A DNA stretch of 64,000 nt from Psychroflexus tropicus DSM 15496 (GCF_000378765.1 NZ_KB905344.1:1-64000), one strand, 5' to 3'. Counted from the first letter of the stretch, positions 45,370 through 54,358 are shown. Notes: generated by a model not told the origin, from the letters alone. Numbers and translations are program-made.

Positions 45370-45666
45370 ATGAACATATCTGAAAAAAATATCGATCGAA
45401 TTAAGAAGCTTTGTGAGAAATATAAGGTTAGGACGTTTTCGGCCTTTGGTTCTGTGGTCCGTGATGATTATAGTGAAGATTCCGACATTGATTTTGTAGT
45501 AGATTTTGAAGAAACCGATCCTTTTAAATACACAGATTTATATTTCCAACTTAAAGAGAATTTAGAAAACTTACTTCAAAGACAAATTGACCTAGTTGAA
45601 GAACGTGGAATTAAAAATCAATTTTTCAGAAAAGAGCTTGACAGTACTAAAATTTTGATTTATTGA
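45370..45666 (+). CDS. mntA: minimal nucleotidyltransferase antitoxin (MntA-like)
   Basis: The 98-residue protein has FSAFGSVVRDDYSEDSDIDF with the nucleotidyltransferase GSxxR and SDID metal site, then a second Asp in RQIDLVEE. In HEPN/MNT toxin-antitoxin pairs, MntA modifies the HEPN toxin with AMP and silences it. The gene is intact. The HEPN frame begins right at its stop and is broken by one stop codon. Confidence 0.87.
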   Translation: MNISEKNIDRIKKLCEKYKVRTFSAFGSVVRDDYSEDSDIDFVVDFEETDPFKYTDLYFQLKENLENLLQRQIDLVEERGIKNQFFRKELDSTKILIY

Positions 45667-46015
45667 CAATAGGATTAGTGTTTGGTTCGAAGACATCGTA
45701 AAATCCATCGACCAAATATTTGAATTTCTTCCCTAAAAACGAGATTTCTTTGACTATCAAAAAGACCTAAAAACCAAGAAAGCAGTCGAAAGAAATATTG
45801 AAATCATCGGGGAAGCCATTAACCGAATAGTTAAACACAAAGATTCTGATTTTCAAATAAACAACGCACAAAAGATAGTTGGTACTCGAAACAGAATTGC
45901 TCATGAATATGACAGTATTTCTGATGAGGTGATTTGGACGATTATAATACGTGAACTACCTGAATTGAGAAAAGAAATTCAAAGCTTAGTAGAAAAGCAC
46001 AGGCCACGACCGTAG
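45665..46015 (+). pseudogene. HEPN (DUF86) toxin partner, broken by one stop
   Basis: In one frame the sequence reads WFEDIVKSIDQIFEFLP, then TAA at 45734-45736, then KRDFFDYQKDLKTKKAVERN, IEIIGEAINRIV and the RNRIAHEYDS catalytic motif (R-x4-H), ending at TAG 46013-46015. Length and motif order fit DUF86 HEPN RNases. After the stop there is no usable ATG or GTG before the core helices, so the toxin is probably absent. No good start codon is visible before the break; an alternative start such as ATT would be needed. Confidence 0.87.
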
Positions 46016-46077
46016 CACATATATTAGTTTTATGTGCTAATGCAAAAGTTTTACCTTGAGGCGATCTGCTGAGCTAG

Positions 46078-46198
46078 GTCGAGTTCTCGACCTGCTTGCC
46101 AGAGGCACCTGCCTGCTAAGGCACGACAGGTAGGCGACAGGCAGGTGCACTGATTTTGGTCTGTCGGCACAAAAACAGCACTCGAACTGACAGGTGCT
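46078..46198. repeat. palindromic element sharing flanks with 45119-45178
   Basis: TCGAGTTCTCGA at the left and CACTCGAACTGAC at the right are the same as around the element at 45127. The middle differs: GCACCTGCCTG (46105-46115) pairs perfectly with CAGGCAGGTGC (46138-46148). Confidence 0.7.
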
Positions 46199-46234
46199 AA
46201 AGGTACTTTGGTTTAGAATTTTACTTATTTACAA

Positions 46235-46284
46235 ACACCCACCTAACCCTGCCTTTGCCAAGGAAACGCAGGCAGGCTCCCTCA
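46235..46284 (+). repeat. 50-bp direct repeat, copy B
   Basis: Identical to 43065-43114; followed by ACTTCGACAAGCTCAGCACA-type sequence also found near 15470. The two copies bracket the asparagine-synthase-like gene and the MNT/HEPN remnant (3.2 kb apart). Positions 46285-46593 hold further pieces of dispersed repeats (for example CTCGACTCCGCTCGAAC near 46535) and no gene. Confidence 0.9.
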
Positions 46285-46593
46285 CTTCGACAAGCTCAGC
46301 ACAGGCCAGGGAGGAATGTTAAACATTTTCCCTCGAGGCAATGTGCTGAGCTAGGTCGAAGTAGAAATGCCGCTAGGCAAAGGGTGTTGGAGATCTTCAA
46401 AACACACCCAACCCTAACCCTTCCCTCAATGGAAGGGAACTAAGAAACTTTCCCTTGAGGCGATGTGCAGCCCTCACTCCTTCAGGATAAACTTTGACGA
46501 AGTAAAGTCAAGATGCACTTAATCATAATTATGCAAAAGTTCTCGACTCCGCTCGAACATAAACAAAAGGAAAAAACTATTTTTGATCTAGTA

Positions 46594-46631
46594 AACCGAT
46601 TATACCATTACACTTCTACTCGACTACACTA
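46594..46631 (+). repeat. right-type array directly before a glycosyltransferase start
   Basis: ACCATTACACTTCTACTCGA-type units, the reverse-complement class of the TAGTCG arrays; the following ATG is at 46632, with no gap. Confidence 0.7.
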
Positions 46632-47735
46632 ATGAAAAAGAAACTTAAAATCCTCTACACCATCCCTAACTTTGACACCGCTGGTAGTGGCAAGGTGGTG
46701 TACGATTTGGTGAAGGGTCTGGATAAAGAGCTATTTACCCCAGAGATCTTAGTGAAGCATAGCCGAGGGGCATTTTTTAAGGAGGTGGAACAGCTTGGGG
46801 TGCCGATTCATGTGTTCAATTATGAGACGGACTATAAGCCATTTTGGTCTTTCCCCTTTCGATTGCTGAAAGTAATCCGGTTTTTTAAATCATACGATTG
46901 GGATATCGTGCATTCCTGGCACTGGAGCTCCGATTTTTCAGAGCCTTTAGCGGTGAAATTAGCAGGTAAGAAATTTGTTTACACTAAAAAAGCTATGGGC
47001 TGGGGCAACAAAGCCTGGCGATGGCGATCGCAGTTGAGTAATCACGTCATTGCGATTAACAAAGATATGATGACCGAGTTTTTTAACCCAACGCCTTCTG
47101 TTAAGGCAACCTATTTGCCTTTAGGGCTGGATACAGAAGTTTATGCGCCGTTAGCTTATCATCAAGATACGGCCAATCTGTATGGAATTAAGAAAAAGGA
47201 TTTCGTGGTGATCTCTGTGGTTAATATGGTAGAGGTAAAGGGCATAGAAATTCTGATCGAGGCAGTCATTCAGTCCAAAATTCCTCATATCAAATTACTT
47301 TTGGTTGGAAATGACCAAAGTGACTATGTTGAAAAGCTGAAAGAGAAATACCTTAAAGACCATTCTAATATAATATTTACCGGGAAACAATTGGAAGTTC
47401 GGAACCATTTATCCATTGCTAATGTGTTTGTGATCCCTACCAAAAATGAAGGCAAGCGGGAAGGCATGCCGATGGCGCCAGTGGAAGCTATGAGTATGGC
47501 TGTGCCAGTGATCGGTTCTAAAGTGTCTGGGATTACCGATATTTTAGAGGACTTCGACGAGTGGATGTTTGAGGCTAGTCAGGTGGAAGAACTTACACAA
47601 TTGCTTCAAAAAGCCCAGAAAATGCCTTTTGAAGAGTTAAAAGTAATAGGTCTAGAAATGCGGGAAAAAGTGAAGAATAAGTATACATTTGAAGCTTTTA
47701 TTTCATCAAGAGAAAATCTCTATGAGTCACTTTAA
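46632..47735 (+). CDS. family 4 glycosyltransferase
   Basis: The 367-residue GT-B enzyme begins LKILYTIPNFDTAGSGKVVYDL, has VVNMVEVKGIEILIEAV and the donor-side GKREGMPMAPVEAMSMAVPV. It is the first gene of a short block of two. The next gene starts inside its last codons (ATG 47722, overlap 14 bases). The GC content is higher than in the AT-rich genes at 39492-42892. Confidence 0.92.
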   Translation: MKKKLKILYTIPNFDTAGSGKVVYDLVKGLDKELFTPEILVKHSRGAFFKEVEQLGVPIHVFNYETDYKPFWSFPFRLLKVIRFFKSYDWDIVHSWHWSSDFSEPLAVKLAGKKFVYTKKAMGWGNKAWRWRSQLSNHVIAINKDMMTEFFNPTPSVKATYLPLGLDTEVYAPLAYHQDTANLYGIKKKDFVVISVVNMVEVKGIEILIEAVIQSKIPHIKLLLVGNDQSDYVEKLKEKYLKDHSNIIFTGKQLEVRNHLSIANVFVIPTKNEGKREGMPMAPVEAMSMAVPVIGSKVSGITDILEDFDEWMFEASQVEELTQLLQKAQKMPFEELKVIGLEMREKVKNKYTFEAFISSRENLYESL

Positions 47736-48576
47736 TAAACATACGATTGTGGTGGGGTCTGCCCGAAGTGGAACCAGCTGGCTCAGTGAAAACATGGCGA
47801 AGGTGTTTCGCTATCGGATGTTGTTTGAACCCGAGCATACCGAACGAACCCAAAAAGGCCATTTGATCGCCGATCAATGGATCACACATGCTAATCAGCG
47901 AGATTACAACAAAGGCTTAAGCTATTTGGAACAGGTGTTTAAAAACCGGGTTGATTCCGACTGGATCGCTCAAAATTCCAATCGCAAGTATAAAATGCAT
48001 CTGTGGCCGTTTATACCCAAACATTTTATCATCAAATTTGTACGAGGGAATCTAATGGCAGCATTTCTTAATCAATATTATAACATTCCAGTCGTCCATG
48101 TGCTACGTCATCCTTTGGAAGTGATCAAATCGCAACAGCGGGTCAAATTTCCCTGGCTGTATGACTTGTCCTATTTTGAAAAACAGGAGGGTCTCAAACA
48201 GCTTTTAGCAGACAAGTATAACATTCAGATTGAAGCTTTTAAAGCCAAAAGTGAAGTTGAGATTTTAGCCTTGCGCTGGTGTATTGAGAATGTGGTAGTT
48301 TTAGATGATTTGAAAGCTGGTCAGTCCGAGACTTATCATATACTCAAACATGAAGATCTAAGAGCAGATGTTCAGGTCTACAAAGACCTTTGTGCTATTC
48401 TAGGCATTGATGTAGTGCAACAGATTGATAATGAGTATAAAAAACCCTCTACAAAAGCCCATCCGAAATCCACGGTGAGAGGTCAAAAGGATGACAGGGA
48501 GTTTTTGAATGATGAGGAGAAAGGATTAATTTTGAACATACTACAGCAGTTTAATCAGAATATTTATGAATTGTAA
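47722..48576 (+). CDS. sulfotransferase, putative
   Basis: The 284-residue protein begins HTIVVGSARSGTSWLSENM, the 5' PAPS loop, and has HVLRHPLEVIKSQQRV, the 3' phosphate segment. This is a Sulfotransfer_1/3-type protein. An upstream in-frame start at 47689 lies within the glycosyltransferase gene and lacks support; ATG 47722 gives the usual short leader. Followed by a left-type array and an S23-like gene. Confidence 0.83.
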   Translation: MSHFNKHTIVVGSARSGTSWLSENMAKVFRYRMLFEPEHTERTQKGHLIADQWITHANQRDYNKGLSYLEQVFKNRVDSDWIAQNSNRKYKMHLWPFIPKHFIIKFVRGNLMAAFLNQYYNIPVVHVLRHPLEVIKSQQRVKFPWLYDLSYFEKQEGLKQLLADKYNIQIEAFKAKSEVEILALRWCIENVVVLDDLKAGQSETYHILKHEDLRADVQVYKDLCAILGIDVVQQIDNEYKKPSTKAHPKSTVRGQKDDREFLNDEEKGLILNILQQFNQNIYEL

Positions 48577-48577
48577 G

Positions 48578-48620
48578 TGCGAATAATCGAATAGTCGAGT
48601 AGTCGTATATTCGAATTCAC
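48578..48620 (+). repeat. left-type 8-bp array before the second S23-like gene
   Basis: CGAATAATCGAATAGTCGAG and following TAGTCGTATATTCGAA units, immediately after the sulfotransferase stop. Confidence 0.82.
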
Positions 48621-48636
48621 AAAAAAACTAACTATT

Positions 48637-48993
48637 ATGAATCATAAAGATTTGGATGTTTGGAAAGTCAGTATTGAACTTGTGACATTAATCTATAAGT
48701 ACACTGATAATTTTCCAAAAAACGAGCAATTTGGTTTGACAAATCAAATTAGACGCTCTGCTGTTTCGGTACCATCAAATATAGCTGAAGGTAGCGGAAG
48801 AAATAGCTGGAAGGAACTCTACAATTTTGTAAGCTATTCAATTGGTTCAGCAGCTGAGTTAGACACACAATTAATAATTGCAAAAAACCTCATTTATCTT
48901 AATGCTGAAGCTGAAGAAACCTTATTTGCAATGATAGAAAAAACGAGAAAGCTATTATCTGGGTATAAGAAGTATGTAAAAAGTAAAATTTGA
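48637..48993 (+). CDS. four-helix-bundle protein (S23/bAvd-like), paralogue 2
   Basis: The 118-residue protein aligns throughout with the genes at 25656 and 62575: NHKDLDVWKVSIEL, IRRSAVSVPSNIAEGSG, RNSWKELYNFVSYSIGSAAELDTQLI. The surface helices differ more than the core. It lies between a left-type array (48578-48620) and a right-type array (49000-49032), inserted between a sulfotransferase gene and a glycosyltransferase gene. No partner gene is visible. Confidence 0.9.
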   Translation: MNHKDLDVWKVSIELVTLIYKYTDNFPKNEQFGLTNQIRRSAVSVPSNIAEGSGRNSWKELYNFVSYSIGSAAELDTQLIIAKNLIYLNAEAEETLFAMIEKTRKLLSGYKKYVKSKI

Positions 48994-48999
48994 GTTGGA

Positions 49000-49032
49000 A
49001 TAAACGAATAGACGAATACACCAATACACGAC
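49000..49032 (+). repeat. right-type 8-bp array after the second S23-like gene
   Basis: AACGAATAGACGAATACACC and following units end three bases before the ATG at 49036. Confidence 0.82.
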
Positions 49033-49035
49033 AAA

Positions 49036-50202
49036 ATGACCATTACCCTCATCCTTCCCCAACCCCCAGGCTATTCTGAAACCTTCTTCAGGTCTAAGAT
49101 TCAAGGCCTTCAGGAGAGTGGGCATGAAGTGATTTTGGTCACGGCAGCCACCGATCAGAACTTTGAGGCGTGCCAACATCTGCATCATCCTAAAGTCAGC
49201 AAGAATAATCTAGTTCAGGTCTTTAAAATGCTAGGTGTTTATTTAGGTTTACTGCCTTATTTGAAGTCCGTTTCTAAATACATCAAGCTAGAAAAAAGCG
49301 AGGGAACCTCTGTAAAGCGAATGTTTGAGAAGTTGTACATCAATGCCACCTTAATTAAGCTAAGAACGGATTGGCTACATTTTGGCTTTGCCACCATGGC
49401 TTTGGAGCGAGAGTTAGTCGCCAAAGCGATTGGAGCGCAACTGGCAGTGAGTTTAAGAGGTTATGATATTGGAGTCTACCCACTAAAGCATCCAAATTGT
49501 TATACTAAGCTTTGGGATTATGTGGATAAAGTGCATAGCATCTCTAAGTATTTATTAGAAAAAGCATATGGTTTAGGTTTATCAACACAAGTGCCAATCA
49601 ATATCATTACACCCGCTGTTGATTTAAAAATGATCGGACATTCAAAACCTACTCACAATGATAAATTGACCATTCTAAGCATCGCCAGATTACACTGGAT
49701 CAAAGGCATAGATGATCTCATTGAAACCGCTTACGCTTTAAAACAGAAAGGAATTGACTTTGAGTGGAAGATTATTGGAAGTGGGGACCAGAAGCATGAA
49801 GAGCGTTACAAGTTTCATGTGTATCAAAAACAGCTGAGAGATCAGATTATTTTTTTAGACAAGCAAACTCACCAAGAGACTATAGACCACCTCCATAAAA
49901 CTGATATATACGTTCAAACCAGTTTGAGTGAAGGCTTTTGTAATGCCGTTTTGGAAGCCCAGGCTTTAGGTAAGCTATGTTTAGTTTACGATGCTGGCGC
50001 TTTATCTGAAAATATTGTGCATGAAGAAACAAGTTGGCTGGTACAAAAAGCTAAGCCAGAATTATTAGCTAATAAAATTTTGGAAGTGCTTAACCATGAT
50101 GAAAAGATTAAAAAAAGTATTCAAGGAAATGCTAAGGAGAGAGTACAAAACAAATTTGGTTTAGAAGTTCAAAAAGAAGCATTTACAGAATTTTATCTAT
50201 AA
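49036..50202 (+). CDS. family 4 glycosyltransferase
   Basis: The 388-residue GT-B enzyme begins MTITLILPQPPGYSETFFRSK, typical of the colanic-acid-type GT4 group. It has LSIARLHWIKGIDDLIETA and SLSEGFCNAVLEAQALGK with the two donor-site glutamates. First gene of a long block running to 59073. Confidence 0.93.
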   Translation: MTITLILPQPPGYSETFFRSKIQGLQESGHEVILVTAATDQNFEACQHLHHPKVSKNNLVQVFKMLGVYLGLLPYLKSVSKYIKLEKSEGTSVKRMFEKLYINATLIKLRTDWLHFGFATMALERELVAKAIGAQLAVSLRGYDIGVYPLKHPNCYTKLWDYVDKVHSISKYLLEKAYGLGLSTQVPINIITPAVDLKMIGHSKPTHNDKLTILSIARLHWIKGIDDLIETAYALKQKGIDFEWKIIGSGDQKHEERYKFHVYQKQLRDQIIFLDKQTHQETIDHLHKTDIYVQTSLSEGFCNAVLEAQALGKLCLVYDAGALSENIVHEETSWLVQKAKPELLANKILEVLNHDEKIKKSIQGNAKERVQNKFGLEVQKEAFTEFYL

Positions 50203-50211
50203 TTTTTAACT

Positions 50212-51135
50212 ATGCCACACATTTCAATTATTAGCCCGGTTTATAACGCTGAAAATATTTTGTCAGAATTAGTTACAAGGATTGAAACTTCAGTAAAATC
50301 TATTACTACTGATTATGAAATTATATTGGTAGAAGATTGTGGGCCAGATAAGTCATGGGAGAAGATTTTAGAACTTTCACAGGGCAGATCTTATTTGAAA
50401 GGGATCAAATTAAGCAGAAATTTTGGACAGCACTACGCCATTAGCTGTGGATTAGATCATGCTAAAGGAGACTGGATTGTAGTTATGGATTGTGATCTTC
50501 AGGATCAACCAGAAGAGATAGTTAATTTATATGCAAAAGCTAAACAAGGCTTTGATATTGTTTTAGCAAGTAGAGCGAAACGAAAAGACTCTTTTTTTAA
50601 AAAGCTGTTTTCGAAAACTTTCTATCGAACTTTAGGATATCTTACAGGAACCGAGCAAGATGAAACAGTTGCAAATTTTGGAATTTACAACCTTAAAGTT
50701 ATAGAGACCTTGATAAGAATGAAAGACTCTATACGCTATTTTCCTGCTATGGTGAAGTGGGTTGGATTTAAATCAATAAAACTTGATGTTGAACATGCTA
50801 AGAGAGAAGAGGGAAAATCTAATTATAATTTTAAGAAACTAATGAATCTTGCGCTTGATATTATCCTTGCATTTTCTGACAAACCTCTTCGTTTAGTAGT
50901 GAAAGCAGGTTTATTTATCTCTTTTATTTCAATAATTATTACAGTGTTTTATTTCTTCAAATGGTTGAAAGGGGATGTTGTTGTATTAGGGTTTACCAGC
51001 TTAATTATCTCAATTTGGCTCTTATCGGGTGTGATTATTTCTACCCTTGGTATAATTGGACTCTATGTAGGAAAGATTTTTGAAGGGGTTAAAGGAAGGC
51101 CTGTTTATATTATTTCAAACACTACGGATTCATGA
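50212..51135 (+). CDS. membrane-anchored family 2 glycosyltransferase (GtrB/DPM-like)
   Basis: The 307-residue protein has ISIISPVYNAENILSELV, VEDCGPDKSW and MDCDLQDQPEEI, the DXD-type site, followed by two C-terminal membrane helices (about residues 230-285). This architecture transfers a sugar from a nucleotide to polyprenyl phosphate, making a lipid-linked donor for use on the outer side of the inner membrane. The lipid-linked sugar may supply the GT-C-like membrane protein encoded at 52941. ATGA overlap with the next gene. Confidence 0.9.
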   Translation: MPHISIISPVYNAENILSELVTRIETSVKSITTDYEIILVEDCGPDKSWEKILELSQGRSYLKGIKLSRNFGQHYAISCGLDHAKGDWIVVMDCDLQDQPEEIVNLYAKAKQGFDIVLASRAKRKDSFFKKLFSKTFYRTLGYLTGTEQDETVANFGIYNLKVIETLIRMKDSIRYFPAMVKWVGFKSIKLDVEHAKREEGKSNYNFKKLMNLALDIILAFSDKPLRLVVKAGLFISFISIIITVFYFFKWLKGDVVVLGFTSLIISIWLLSGVIISTLGIIGLYVGKIFEGVKGRPVYIISNTTDS

Positions 51136-51824
51136 TACGAGAACTGAAATGGGACTCTAATTTTTTCAATAAGAGAATTGCAAAACTTGAGATTAAAAAA
51201 GACGAAGATAAAAACGTATTTGAAGAAATAAGTCAAGAATACGACTTGACATATGTGTTTTCAAATTTCGAAATCAAAGCTTTAGAAAATTTTCATATTG
51301 ATACTAAAATCATTCTTTCAAAATCTATTTTTAAACCTTTCAAAAAGGCATTAAATACAAGGATAATGATAGAAAAACCTGAATGTGTAAAAGAATTTGA
51401 AAATGAAGATTTATATGAATTAGCCTACGTTAGTGGACACAAATCAAGATTCAAGCTAGATTCAAAGTTTAGTGATGAAGAGTTCAAACTACTTTACAGA
51501 AAATGGATAGATAATAGTCTTCAAGATTTAAAAACTATAGTCTATATAGCTCTAATAAATAATTCAATTATAGGTTTTATTGCTTGTAAATTAGAGCAAA
51601 GGAGCGCAAATATTACATTAGTTGCAGTCGATCCTGAATTTCATGGGAAAGGTGTGGGTAAATTACTTATCCATAATTTGGAAAATTACCTCAAAGAAAA
51701 AGATATTAAAGAACTTTACGTAGCTACTCAATCTTCAAATTTACAAGCTATAAAATTTTACAATCAGATTGGTTTTTTTGTATTTAGCAAAACCGAAATC
51801 TACCATGTATGGAAAACAAAATGA
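51132..51824 (+). CDS. wecD: GNAT acetyltransferase, WecD/RffC-like
   Basis: The 230-residue protein has a divergent N-terminal domain (IRELKWDSNFFNKRIAKLEI) and a C-terminal GNAT fold with VDPEFHGKGVGKLLIH and FYNQIGFFVF. GHKSRFKLDSKFSDEEFKLL is like the substrate region of WecD, which acetylates dTDP-4-amino-4,6-dideoxygalactose. The neighbour at 51821 is the matching transaminase, and the two are joined by ATGA. The gene name is by analogy. Confidence 0.8.
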   Translation: MIRELKWDSNFFNKRIAKLEIKKDEDKNVFEEISQEYDLTYVFSNFEIKALENFHIDTKIILSKSIFKPFKKALNTRIMIEKPECVKEFENEDLYELAYVSGHKSRFKLDSKFSDEEFKLLYRKWIDNSLQDLKTIVYIALINNSIIGFIACKLEQRSANITLVAVDPEFHGKGVGKLLIHNLENYLKEKDIKELYVATQSSNLQAIKFYNQIGFFVFSKTEIYHVWKTK

Positions 51825-52957
51825 TCCCTTTTAATAAACCTTATTTAACAGGCAAAGAAACTTTTTATATTGAAGATGCCGTAGCTACAGGACATATTTC
51901 GGGTAATGGTAAGTACACTAAAAAATGTCAAAATTTTTTTGAGTCTGTTTATGATTTTAAAAAGTGCTTATTGACCACATCCTGTACTGATGCATTAGAG
52001 ATGGCTGCCTTATTGATTAATATACAGGCCGGAGATGAGGTAATCCTGCCGTCCTATACCTTTGTGAGTACGGCAAATGCTTTTGTGTTACGAGGTGCTA
52101 AACTAGTATTTGCAGATTCTAGAAAAGATCATCCCGGTCTCGATGAAAGTCAACTAGAAGGATTAATCACTCCAAAAACCAAAGCGATAGTTCCTGTTCA
52201 TTATGCAGGTGTAGCTTGTGATATGGATAAAATTATGCAGGTGGCCGAAAAACATAACTTGTTTGTGATTGAAGATGCAGCTCAGGCTATAGATAGTTTT
52301 TACACGGGTCAAGATGGCGTAAAGAAACCACTAGGGAGTATTGGTCATTTAGGCGCATTTTCATTCCACGAAACCAAAAACATCATATCTGGGGAAGGGG
52401 GTATGCTGGCCATAAACGATTCACAATTCATTGAACGGGCTGAGATCATTTGGGAAAAAGGAACCAACCGTTCAGCATTTTTTCGTGGAGAAGTCGACAA
52501 ATACGGATGGGTAGATGTAGGAAGCTCTTTTCTACCTTCAGAAATTATTGCAGCATTTTTATGGGCGCAGATTGAAAATATTGAGAAGATACAATCAAGA
52601 AGAAAATTGATTTGGGATTCTTACCGAGATAAGATTTCAATTTGGGCTAGAAAAAATAAAATACAATTGCCAGTTTTACCTGCATATGCTACCAATAATG
52701 CGCATATGTTTTATTTGGTTTTTGAAACTGAAGAGCATAGAAGAAAGTTTATTGCTTATATGAAGGGTCATGATATTCTAACCGTCTTCCACTACATAAG
52801 TTTACACCGCAGTGAGTTCTATAAAACTAAACACGAAGGCAAAGCTCTTCCTTTTTCAGACAAATACACTAACTGTTTATTGAGATTGCCATTGTTTTTT
52901 GAGCTTGATGTGCACTCTGTAATTGACAAAATTTTGATGTATGAATCGGATAAATAA
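51821..52957 (+). CDS. wecE: dTDP-4-amino-4,6-dideoxygalactose transaminase, WecE/RffA-like
   Basis: The 378-residue PLP enzyme makes the amino sugar later acetylated to Fuc4NAc. It matches WecE over long conserved runs: GDEVILPSYTFVSTANAFVL, VPVHYAGVACDMD, SFHETKNIISGEGG with PLP Lys186, ERAEIIWEKGTNRS and DKYGWVDVGSS. ATG 51821 is chosen over the ATG at 51809 because it makes an ATGA overlap with the acetyltransferase. No dTDP-glucose genes (rmlA, rmlB) are in the window, so the donor precursor must come from elsewhere. Confidence 0.93.
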   Translation: MIPFNKPYLTGKETFYIEDAVATGHISGNGKYTKKCQNFFESVYDFKKCLLTTSCTDALEMAALLINIQAGDEVILPSYTFVSTANAFVLRGAKLVFADSRKDHPGLDESQLEGLITPKTKAIVPVHYAGVACDMDKIMQVAEKHNLFVIEDAAQAIDSFYTGQDGVKKPLGSIGHLGAFSFHETKNIISGEGGMLAINDSQFIERAEIIWEKGTNRSAFFRGEVDKYGWVDVGSSFLPSEIIAAFLWAQIENIEKIQSRRKLIWDSYRDKISIWARKNKIQLPVLPAYATNNAHMFYLVFETEEHRRKFIAYMKGHDILTVFHYISLHRSEFYKTKHEGKALPFSDKYTNCLLRLPLFFELDVHSVIDKILMYESDK

Positions 52958-54347
52958 AATCCTTAAGTTTATTTTATATGCAATTCCTGTTGGCTTAATA
53001 GTTTGGAAATTGGCTTTGTTTCTGATTTATCCCCACGTGAGTACGGATGGGCCATGGACATTGAGTCATCTTTTTTCATTCATGAGAGGTGATTTTAATG
53101 AAAGTAGTTTTGCTCATAATTTTGATGGAGATATCTATAAAACTTATGGATTGGAGATGATTTTGTCACCTTTCTACAAGCTTGCAGGCGAGATAAACAC
53201 CTATAAATTCATTTTGATCTCATTTTTATTTATTTCTGTAAGTGCTTTTCTAATCAAAAAAATAACTTTAGATCAGTTGAAGTCAAAGTTTTTATTCATT
53301 ATTACTATAGCTGGATTTCTAACTTCTACCTACACATTTGGCTTAAGATCTGAGACCTATATTATTCCATTTATGTTGCTCATAATCTATCAGGTTTTTG
53401 AAATATATCATCAAAAAACTAAAGTGTTTAGGCTATTAATCATAGGTTTTATTGGGGCTTTAATTTTCTTGATCCATCCTGCCTCTGCAATCTTCACCGT
53501 GTTGATTGTTCTCTATATCTGGGCTAATAAATGGATAGGTCACAAACATTTTATCAGGATTATAAGCATAGGGGTAGTCTCGGCATTGGTTATATCTGGT
53601 TTTAGGCTGTTGGATTATATAAATCTTTTTACAGGTTCAAATGAATTAGAGGATCATTCTTTTTCATTATCACATGTTTTGAAATACATTTCATTTTCGC
53701 CAATTGTAATAGTCTTGATTTACTTAGGAGTGTTTAAAAATAAAAATATACTAAAAATACTTTTCCTGATTAGCTACATAATTTTTACCTGTGTCTTTGG
53801 ACGGAGTTACTATTTTAGTTATTTAATTCCATTCTTATTGCTCTTTTTTGTAGATATGAGCGAATTAAAAGATCTAAAATTTAATGCAGTTATTAAATTA
53901 ATATCTTTCTGCTTCATTAGCTATAGTTTATTGGTTACACATTTATTTCCAACTTTCCAAAATTTTGAAAACCCAGTTTTAGGTTCTACTTATAGAACTA
54001 TTTTAAAAAGAACTAATGAAATTGGTGAATCTATACCAAATGACAATCGGATTTGGGTGACATCTCAATTAGGTATGGAAGTCATCGACCAACCTAATTC
54101 AAGATTACATCACCATTTTTATAAGACAATGTCAGGAGAGAAAATAGAACTTGAAGAAGGTGACGTAATGCTTTTTATATCAAAACAAAAAATGTTGGAT
54201 AGATTAAACTCAAAAGTAAATCATTCTAAAGAGGATCTTATTATCACAAGTGAAATAGATCCAGTAAAGGGCCATTATAAGATTTCTAGACCTTTTCAGG
54301 AGCGTGGAAGTGAAATAGGACTATATAAAGTCACACTCAGAGAATAA
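52941..54347 (+). CDS. polytopic membrane protein, GT-C-like glycosyltransferase
   Basis: The 468-residue protein has about ten membrane segments, with an early periplasmic loop containing YPHVSTDGPWTLSHLFSF, reminiscent of the acidic loop of GT-C enzymes that use polyprenyl-linked sugars, and a hydrophilic C-terminal domain of about 100 residues. No family can be named with confidence. It follows wecE with a 17-base overlap. It could use the lipid-linked sugar made by the GtrB-like protein at 50212, or be a polymerase-like enzyme. Confidence 0.68.
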   Translation: MNRINKILKFILYAIPVGLIVWKLALFLIYPHVSTDGPWTLSHLFSFMRGDFNESSFAHNFDGDIYKTYGLEMILSPFYKLAGEINTYKFILISFLFISVSAFLIKKITLDQLKSKFLFIITIAGFLTSTYTFGLRSETYIIPFMLLIIYQVFEIYHQKTKVFRLLIIGFIGALIFLIHPASAIFTVLIVLYIWANKWIGHKHFIRIISIGVVSALVISGFRLLDYINLFTGSNELEDHSFSLSHVLKYISFSPIVIVLIYLGVFKNKNILKILFLISYIIFTCVFGRSYYFSYLIPFLLLFFVDMSELKDLKFNAVIKLISFCFISYSLLVTHLFPTFQNFENPVLGSTYRTILKRTNEIGESIPNDNRIWVTSQLGMEVIDQPNSRLHHHFYKTMSGEKIELEEGDVMLFISKQKMLDRLNSKVNHSKEDLIITSEIDPVKGHYKISRPFQERGSEIGLYKVTLRE

Positions 54348-54358
54348 AATAAATAACT

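Noticed and set aside
46255-46443. 62-residue open frame starting in the 50-bp repeat
   Set aside because: It reads only through dispersed repeats (CAAGCTCAGCACA and similar).
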